Notes under the pieces: model-generated | Databases searched by the model: none | What the model was told of the DNA's origin: nothing | What the model saw: only the letters and a program-made list of their open reading frames with translations | Part shown: positions 58,608-64,000 of the stretch, piece after piece | Layout of the letters: each line of letters starts with the position of its first letter | Numbering within the stretch: the first letter of the stretch is position 1 | NCBI GenBank assembly: GCA_017849615.1 | Contig: JAFIGS010000003.1 | Span: 124,001-188,000, forward strand | DNA length: 64,000 bases | Direction: 5' to 3' | From: Pseudolabrys sp. | GTDB lineage: Bacteria > Pseudomonadota > Alphaproteobacteria > Rhizobiales > Xanthobacteraceae | Program-made: the position numbers and the translations under genes

Positions 58608-60020
58608 ATGGCCTCCCCGATCGTTCCCCTTCTGCTCGCCGGCGGCGCCGGAACGCGGCTCTGGCCGGTGTCGCGAGACGCCCTGCCCAAGCAGTTCCTG
58701 CCGCTGATGGGGAAGCACTCGACCTACCAGGAGACGCTGCTCCGCGTCCGCGGTGCCCAATTCGGGACGCCGATCGTCGTCACGGGTCCTGACTTCCACT
58801 TCTTCGCCCGACGCCAGGCGGAAGAGCTGGGCATCGACGTCACCGTCGTGATCGAGCCGATGCGCCGCGACTCCGGCCCTGCCATCGCCGCCGGCGCCGC
58901 CATCACGCTGATGCGCGATCCGCAGGCCGTCATCCTCGCGCTCGCCGCCGACCACATCGTGCTCGACCCGGAAGACTTCCGGAAAACCTGCGTCGTCGGG
59001 CGGGCCGCCGCCGACCTCGGCCACATCGTCACCTTCGGCATCAAGCCGACCGAGCCAAAGACCAGCTTCGGCTACATCCGGCCGGGCAAGGCCATTGAAG
59101 GCACGACGACCGCCGAAGTCGAGAGCTTCGTCGAGAAGCCGGATCTCACCACTGCCGCGCGCTATGTGCAGGACGGCTATCTGTGGAATTCCGGCAACTT
59201 CCTGTTCCGCGCCGACGTGTTGCTCGACGAACTCAAGCGCCTCGAGCCCGAGATGGCGGGCGCCGTCGAGGACAGCGTAGCCCGCTCCAACACCGATCTC
59301 GGCTTCGTCCGTCTCGATACGGACGCCTTCGCCCGCTCGCCGCAGAAGTCGATCGATTACGCCGTCATGGAGCGCACCGATCGCGCCGCGGTCGTGACCG
59401 GCAATTTCCGCTGGTCCGATATCGGCAGTTGGGACGCCCTGTTCGACATCGCGCCGACCGACGCGAACGGCAACGTGCTGCAGGGCCAGGTTGCCCTGCT
59501 GGATTCGAAGAATTGCGTCGTCCATTCGGAGAGCCGCCTCACCACCTTGATCGGCGTCGAGGATCTCGTCGTCGTCAGCGTCGCCGACGCCACCCTGGTT
59601 GTGCCGCGTTCGCGCTCGCAGGAGGTCAAGGACCTCGTCGCCAAACTCAAGGCCGACAAGCGCCCGGAAGCGACGGTGCATCGGCGCGTGCATCGGCCGT
59701 GGGGCTATTACGAATCCATCGACATGGGTGAACGCTTTCAGGTGAAGCGCATCGTCGTGCTGCCGGGAGGCGTGCTGTCGCTGCAGCGCCACCGCCATCG
59801 CTCCGAGCACTGGGTCATCGTGCGCGGCACCGCCGAGGTGACGATCGAGCAGACCGTCAAGGCGGTGCATGAGAATGAGTCGATCTATGTGCCGATCGGC
59901 TCGGTGCACCGCCTCGCCAACAAGGGCAAGATTCCGCTCGAGCTCATCGAGGTCCAGACCGGCAGCTATTTCGGCGAGGACGACATCGAGCGCCTGGAAG
60001 ACGTCTACAGCCGCATCTAG
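58608..60020 (+). CDS. manC: Mannose-1-phosphate guanylyltransferase / mannose-6-phosphate isomerase
   Basis: A bifunctional type II enzyme that makes GDP-mannose from GTP and mannose-1-phosphate and may isomerise fructose-6-phosphate. The roughly 470-residue protein has the nucleotidyltransferase motif LLLAGGAGTRLWPVSRD (about 8-24) with PKQFL, FVEKP in the middle and GNFRWSDIGSWDALF near 265-280. A C-terminal cupin holds RHRHRSEHWVIVRGTAEV, with zinc-binding His. Of three consecutive ATGs, the third (58608) has the best spacing from GAGG at 58598-58601. GDP-mannose feeds exopolysaccharide or lipopolysaccharide synthesis; no other sugar genes remain intact beside it. Confidence 0.95.
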   Translation: MASPIVPLLLAGGAGTRLWPVSRDALPKQFLPLMGKHSTYQETLLRVRGAQFGTPIVVTGPDFHFFARRQAEELGIDVTVVIEPMRRDSGPAIAAGAAITLMRDPQAVILALAADHIVLDPEDFRKTCVVGRAAADLGHIVTFGIKPTEPKTSFGYIRPGKAIEGTTTAEVESFVEKPDLTTAARYVQDGYLWNSGNFLFRADVLLDELKRLEPEMAGAVEDSVARSNTDLGFVRLDTDAFARSPQKSIDYAVMERTDRAAVVTGNFRWSDIGSWDALFDIAPTDANGNVLQGQVALLDSKNCVVHSESRLTTLIGVEDLVVVSVADATLVVPRSRSQEVKDLVAKLKADKRPEATVHRRVHRPWGYYESIDMGERFQVKRIVVLPGGVLSLQRHRHRSEHWVIVRGTAEVTIEQTVKAVHENESIYVPIGSVHRLANKGKIPLELIEVQTGSYFGEDDIERLEDVYSRI

Positions 60021-60074
60021 GCGCCGGCGCGCCAAGCGCGGCCGCCGCAGATACCGCCTGATTGTCCGGGAAAA

Positions 60075-60150
<76 letters not shown>

Positions 60151-60274
60151 GGAGTGCCGGGAGAGCCTCGAAGGGGCCCCGTCGGCGAGGCCGTCCTCTA
60201 GCAAAGCGATCCCGCCGTGGCAAGCGCCGATCCGGGCTTATCGCGGCTGGCTAAGCCCTCGATCCACAACGCAA

Positions 60275-60300
60275 AAACCGCCGGGCGAACCCGGCGGTTT
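60275..60300 (-). terminator. Intrinsic terminator downstream of the Spy-like gene
   Basis: AAACCGCCGGG (60275-60285) and CCCGGCGGTTT (60290-60300) flank a CGAA tetraloop. On the minus strand the stem runs into TTTTT, giving a good terminator for the gene ending at 60387. Confidence 0.85.
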
Positions 60301-60386
60301 CGGGGCTGGGAGCGGCTCGTCCGCAAAGACTGCCGCAAGCCATCCACTTGGCGTGAGCCGGACGCTGACGCGCCCCAGGCCCGTCA

Positions 60387-60956
60387 TTACTGCGGCCGCG
60401 GCGCGTTCTCCGGGCCGGCGCCCTGGCCACCCATCTGGCCTCGGTGGCCGCGATGGTGGTGCATGCGATCGTGACCGCGATGGTCGCCGCGCTGCCAGCC
60501 ACCGCGCTCGCCGCCGAGCTTCGCCAGCACCCAGAAGCGTTTCTTCTGGGACTCGTCGAGGCTCTTGTAGAGCGGGCCGGTGGCGTCAACGAGCTTCTTG
60601 AGCGCAGCGCCGCGCTCGGTCATGGCATCGGCGCGCCGGCTCAGGCGCTCGAAGCGATCGACCGGCTTGTCAGCCGACCTGTCCGCCGAGGCGCGGGCCG
60701 CGAAGCGCTCGGAACGCTGCTTGGCAAGATCGCGCATCGCGGCTTCCGCCGCCGGCCAGTTCTTCTCCTGCTCGGGCGTGAGCTTGAGACCGGCCTTCAG
60801 CGCCGCGATGCGTGCATCGCCAAGCGCCGCCCTGTCTTCCGCAGTCGGACGCCAGCGCTCGGCGCCCTTGCCGCCATCGGGACCCTTCTGGGCGTAAGCA
60901 AGGGAGCCACCGGCAATCGCGAGAGCCGTGGTGCCGGCCAGAATATATTTCAACAT
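60387..60956 (-). CDS. Spy/CpxP-like periplasmic LTXXQ-motif protein
   Basis: A 189-residue exported protein with a signal peptide (MLKYILAGTTALAIAGGSLAYAQ) and a helical mature part that contains one LTPEQEKNW motif (about 61-69) of the LTXXQ type found in Spy and CpxP, periplasmic chaperones or metal-stress proteins. The C-terminal 45 residues are rich in His, Gly and Arg (HRGHDRMHHHRGHRG), which suggests metal binding. The ATG at 60956 has GGAG 6 bases upstream; an ATG two codons earlier has worse spacing. Monocistronic, with a terminator downstream. Confidence 0.88.
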   Translation of the reverse strand: MLKYILAGTTALAIAGGSLAYAQKGPDGGKGAERWRPTAEDRAALGDARIAALKAGLKLTPEQEKNWPAAEAAMRDLAKQRSERFAARASADRSADKPVDRFERLSRRADAMTERGAALKKLVDATGPLYKSLDESQKKRFWVLAKLGGERGGWQRGDHRGHDRMHHHRGHRGQMGGQGAGPENAPRPQ

Positions 60957-61215
60957 AGCCATCTCCGTGGTGAACAGCCTGAGTGATGGCTATTCAACGG
61001 CGGAGTCGGCCGAAAACCTGCGGCTCCCGGGCGACTTAGCGGCCGTTTCGACATTAAATGATGGCAATGTAGATGGACGGCCGTTCATCTGGCGGCGATG
61101 GACAAGCCGGCGCGCGGCGCGGGCCGGTACCTCAATCCTGCTCCCATGCGCGCATTCGCGCACCTCGCTGAAGCAAGAGGCCAAGCGGGACTTCGGATAG
61201 GCCGCCAGCCCGATA

Positions 61216-61247
61216 AAAAAGCCGCGCCTCCCCCGGCGCGGCTTTTT
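61216..61247 (-). terminator. Intrinsic terminator after dctM
   Basis: AAAAAGCCGCGCC (61216-61228) pairs with GGCGCGGCTTTTT (61235-61247). On the minus strand it runs into a T-tract and lies 28 bases past the dctM stop. Confidence 0.9.
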
Positions 61248-61274
61248 CATGTCAGGGTTGCCGCCCCGCGGAGC

Positions 61275-62600
61275 CTACAGCATCCCCAGCATGCGCGGCA
61301 GCCAGAGAGAGATCTCCGGCACGTAGGTCACGATGATGAGGAAGGCCAGCATCGTGAGCAGCCACGGCCAGGTGGCGATCGTCAGTTCGGTTATACCCAT
61401 CTTCGCGATGCCGGATGCGACGTAGAGATTGAGCCCGACCGGAGGATGGCAAAGGCCGATCTCCATGTTCACGGTCATCAGGATGCCGAGATGCACCGGG
61501 TGAATGCCGAGGCTGGCGGCGATCGGGAACAGGATCGGCGCCGTAATGAGCACGATCGAGGATGGCTCCATCACATTGCCGGCGATGAGCAGGATGATGT
61601 TGACGATCATCAGGAACTCGACCCAGCCGATACCGCTGCTCTTGAGCCAGGCCGTCATCGCCTGCGGGATCTGTTCGCTGGTCATGAGGAACGAGAACAG
61701 CACCGCATTGGTGATGATGTAGAGGATCATCGCGCTCATATTGGCGGACGACAGCAGTACCTTGGGAATGTCTTTCAGCGTCAGATCGCGGTAGACGAAC
61801 ACCGCGATGACGAAGGCATAGACCGCGCTGACCGCCGCGGCCTCCGTCGGCGTGAAGAAGCCGGCATAGATGCCGCCGAGCACGATGACGATCAGCAGCA
61901 GACCCCAGATCGACTCGCGGAACGCCTTGAAACGGGCAGCCCAATCGGCGCGCGGCATGCGCGGATAATCGTTCTTCCAGGCGCGGTAGAAGGTGGTGAA
62001 GCCGAGGAGGAAAGCCAGCATCAGGCCGGGAATGACGCCGGCCATGAATAGCTGACCGACGGATGCCGACAGGACCCGCTTGCCCTCGGGATCCATGGCG
62101 ACGCTGCCGCCGGTCGAAACCGCGTACAGCACCATGACGATCGACGGCGGGATGAGAATGCCGAGCGCGCCCGAGGTGGCGATGACACCGGCGCCGAAGC
62201 GCTTCGGGTAGCCCGCCTGCACCATGGCCGGAATGAGGATGGAGCCGATGGCCACGACGGTCGCCGGCGAAGAGCCGGAGATCGCCGCGAACAGCGCGCA
62301 GGCCATGACCGCCGCGAGGCCCAGACCGCCATACCAATGCCCGACCATGGATGCGGCGAAATTGATCATGCGCCGCGCCACACCGCCATGGGTGAGGAAA
62401 TTGCCGGCGAGAATGAAGAACGGGATCGCCATGATCTCGAAGCTCTCGATGCCGGTGAAGAGCTTGAGGGCGACCGACTCGATCGGCACCGTGGTCAGGA
62501 AGAACAGGAACGAGAGCACGGTCAGGCCGAGCGCAATCGAGATCGGCATGCCGGTCAGCATCAGCGCGATCAACAGACCGAAGATAATGGCGGCGTTCAT
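61275..62600 (-). CDS. dctM: TRAP transporter large permease (DctM)
   Basis: DctM is the large membrane subunit that uses a sodium or proton gradient to import a carboxylate bound by DctP. The 441-residue protein shows some 12-13 hydrophobic segments and the family motifs AIPFFILAGNFLTHGGVARRM (about 56-76), GSSPATVVAIGSILIPAM (about 110-127) and IPPSIVMVLYAV (about 150-161), plus FFTPTEAAAVSAVYAF near residue 225. Its ATG is 2 bases after the dctQ stop. Substrate unknown; C4-dicarboxylates, mannitol-type and aromatic acids are all used in the family. Confidence 0.94.
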   Translation of the reverse strand: MNAAIIFGLLIALMLTGMPISIALGLTVLSFLFFLTTVPIESVALKLFTGIESFEIMAIPFFILAGNFLTHGGVARRMINFAASMVGHWYGGLGLAAVMACALFAAISGSSPATVVAIGSILIPAMVQAGYPKRFGAGVIATSGALGILIPPSIVMVLYAVSTGGSVAMDPEGKRVLSASVGQLFMAGVIPGLMLAFLLGFTTFYRAWKNDYPRMPRADWAARFKAFRESIWGLLLIVIVLGGIYAGFFTPTEAAAVSAVYAFVIAVFVYRDLTLKDIPKVLLSSANMSAMILYIITNAVLFSFLMTSEQIPQAMTAWLKSSGIGWVEFLMIVNIILLIAGNVMEPSSIVLITAPILFPIAASLGIHPVHLGILMTVNMEIGLCHPPVGLNLYVASGIAKMGITELTIATWPWLLTMLAFLIIVTYVPEISLWLPRMLGML

Positions 62601-62602
62601 CG

Positions 62603-63217
62603 TCAGTTCCTCGGCGGGGGGCTGGCGAGTTCTTCGTCGCGAAGATCTCTGGCGGCGGACGGGCTTTCGACCACGCCCTCGACGTGACCCGGATCGTGAT
62701 GCGGCAATTCACCGGTCCACCAGAACGACCATGCGACCTGAAGGAAGCGGAAACACATCAGGTAGGAGCCGAGCGGCACCGCGAGAAAAATGATCCAGCG
62801 CGGGAATTCCATGTCGGGCGAGACCTGCCCGGTCGGATAGAGTTCGATGACAAACTTGGCGCCCATGGTGCCGACGATCGCCGTGAAAAACGCGCCGGCG
62901 AACAGGCTGAACATGACCATCTTCTTGCGCGCCGGCGGCTCCAGCATATTCACCAGAACGTCGACGCCGACATGGATGCCGGTGCGCACGCCATAGGCGG
63001 CGCCGAACTTCGCCATCCACACGAACAGGTAAATGCACAGTTCCTGTGCCCAGGTGAGATTGATGTCGAAGACGAAAGGATAGAGCCAGGGAACGCCGAC
63101 GGCGTAGCGATGCAGGACGGCGACGAAAATGATGACGGTCGCCACCGCGATCAGGGTCGCGATCAGGATTTCCTCAAGCCGGTCCAGGATACGAAGAAAC
63201 ATCGGCGCCTCGTTCAA
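62603..63217 (-). CDS. dctQ: TRAP transporter small permease (DctQ)
   Basis: DctQ is the small membrane subunit of the TRAP importer. The 204-residue protein has four hydrophobic helices (about 12-35, 50-70, 92-112 and 135-155) and the typical WAQELCIYLFVWMAKFGAAYG stretch. Its C-terminal 40 residues are polar and cytoplasmic, longer than in many DctQ. It lies between dctP and dctM in transcription order; a terminator-like hairpin separates it from dctP. Confidence 0.9.
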   Translation of the reverse strand: MNEAPMFLRILDRLEEILIATLIAVATVIIFVAVLHRYAVGVPWLYPFVFDINLTWAQELCIYLFVWMAKFGAAYGVRTGIHVGVDVLVNMLEPPARKKMVMFSLFAGAFFTAIVGTMGAKFVIELYPTGQVSPDMEFPRWIIFLAVPLGSYLMCFRFLQVAWSFWWTGELPHHDPGHVEGVVESPSAARDLRDEELASPPPRN

Positions 63218-63314
63218 TCACGGGGGCTCGTCTCGTCTTGGCGACGATCGTGACGTCCATCTTGTATTGAAAAACGGGCAACGCCCCTTCGCCGCCCGCT
63301 CGATCTTCAGACAG

Positions 63315-63349
63315 AAAAGGAGCCGCGGGGTCGCGCCGCGGCTCCTTTT
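63315..63349 (-). terminator. Hairpin terminator between dctP and dctQ
   Basis: AAAAGGAGCCGCGG (63315-63328) and CCGCGGCTCCTTTT (63336-63349) form a perfect 14-base stem with T-tract, 7 bases past the dctP stop and about 100 bases before dctQ. Partial readthrough would give more binding protein than permease. Confidence 0.85.
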
Positions 63350-63356
63350 GTCGTCG

Positions 63357-64000
63357 CTAGCTCTGGCCGCCGACGGTCTTGACGACCTCGTCGATCAGCT
63401 CCTTGCCGACGCGCTTGCCCATGTCGTCATAGAGCGGCGCCATGGTCTTGCGCATCTCGGCGGTTTCCGCCGCGGTCGGCGTGATGATCGTCGTCTTGCC
63501 GGATTTCACGACTTCGGCCTTGGCGTCGTCGTTTTCCTTGGCGGACTGGTTGTTGGCGAACTGCGTCGACTCGGCCATCGCCTTGTCGAGCTGGGTGCGC
63601 ACGTCGGCCGGCAGGCCGTCCCAGAATTTCTTGTTCACGACCACCACGTAGCCGATATAGCCGTGGTTGGTTTCGGTGATGAACTTTTGCACTTCGTGCA
63701 TCTTCTGGGTGTACATGTTCGACCAGGTGTTCTCCTGGCCGTCCACGACGCCGGTCTGCAGCGCCTGATAGACTTCCGAGAAGGCCATGACCTGCGGCAC
63801 GGCGCCGAGCGTGCGGAACTGCGCTTCCAGCACCTTCGACGACTGGATTCGGAACTTCAGGCCCTTGTAGTCGGCCGGCGCCTTGAGCGGCTTGTTGGCG
63901 CTCATCTGCTTGAAACCGTTGTCCCAGTAGGCGAGGCCCACCATGCCCTTGGAATCCATCAGCTTGAGCATGCGCTTGCCGATCGGGCCTTCGGTGACCT
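63357..64000 (-). CDS. dctP: TRAP transporter substrate-binding protein (DctP), start outside the window
   Basis: The C-terminal 214 residues of a periplasmic TRAP binding protein are visible. KFRIQSSKVLEAQFRTLGA matches the conserved RxxxxxVxxxxxxxxGA ligand region with its carboxylate-binding Arg. PQVMAFSEVYQALQTGVVDGQENTW is the family signature after it, and GYIGYVVVVNKKFWDGLP follows. The N-terminus with signal peptide lies beyond the right edge. Its operon is dctP-dctQ-dctM. Confidence 0.93.
   Translation of the reverse strand, partial: VTEGPIGKRMLKLMDSKGMVGLAYWDNGFKQMSANKPLKAPADYKGLKFRIQSSKVLEAQFRTLGAVPQVMAFSEVYQALQTGVVDGQENTWSNMYTQKMHEVQKFITETNHGYIGYVVVVNKKFWDGLPADVRTQLDKAMAESTQFANNQSAKENDDAKAEVVKSGKTTIITPTAAETAEMRKTMAPLYDDMGKRVGKELIDEVVKTVGGQS

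Noticed and set aside
61000..61215. Open frames between the Spy-like gene and dctM
   Set aside because: Short, overlapping in several frames, and without ribosome sites or recognisable motifs.

Overview
The window looks like chromosomal DNA from a high-GC alphaproteobacterium of the Hyphomicrobiales, probably in the Bradyrhizobium / Rhodopseudomonas / Xanthobacteraceae neighbourhood. The grounds are gene content and style: a urea ABC transporter joined to urease genes, aerobic benzoyl-CoA (box) catabolism with a shikimate-kinase-like repressor, TRAP transport, many intergenic nested palindromes, and strong third-position GC that creates long antisense reading frames. The placement is inference; no rRNA is present.

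Layout. 1-8515: a minus-strand nitrogen cluster, urtABCDE then ureD, ureA, hupE/ureJ and ureB, headed by a good sigma-54 promoter at about 8590 and interrupted by three nested-hairpin elements. ureC does not follow ureB. 8516-11216: an unlisted 53-residue Flp pilin gene, a small membrane protein, and an overlapping pair of a ferredoxin-reductase-like flavoprotein and a sulfite-oxidase-like molybdoenzyme. 11318-15903: plus-strand metabolic genes (DUF938 methyltransferase, extradiol-type VOC protein, aldo/keto reductase, NADP-dependent dehydrogenase) with an NTP_transf_8-type nucleotidyltransferase between them, preceded by two operator-like palindromes and translationally overlapped with the reductase. 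16044-21130: small secreted proteins (one Kazal-like), a DUF1993 protein, exbB-exbD-tonB and a secreted amidase-like protein.

21373-28546: a secreted 2149-residue protein made of about 58 tandem TPRs, followed by a transglutaminase-like protein. 28585-34882: the benzoyl-CoA module: thioesterase, boxB, boxC, and divergently boxR, an NADPH:ferredoxin reductase and a [2Fe-2S] ferredoxin. No boxA is present, and the reductase/ferredoxin pair may supply BoxB with electrons. TGCA-type palindromes lie in the boxC-boxR gap.

34953-57979: a two-partner secretion locus. A 6038-residue filamentous adhesin (18.1 kb) is followed by its TpsB transporter and a small exported protein. Divergently there is a membrane-anchored winged-helix/TPR regulator, then a lipoprotein. 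58065-60020: a decayed rmlA (missing its front and an internal block) beside an intact manC. 60075-64000: tRNA-Lys(CTT), a Spy/CpxP-like periplasmic protein, and a TRAP transporter (dctM, dctQ, and dctP running off the right edge).

The parts that most reward a closer look are the TPR array, the giant adhesin locus with its regulator, the boxA-less box cluster, the nucleotidyltransferase with twin palindromes, and the structurally alike hairpin elements. All functional statements rest on motif reading without database searches.
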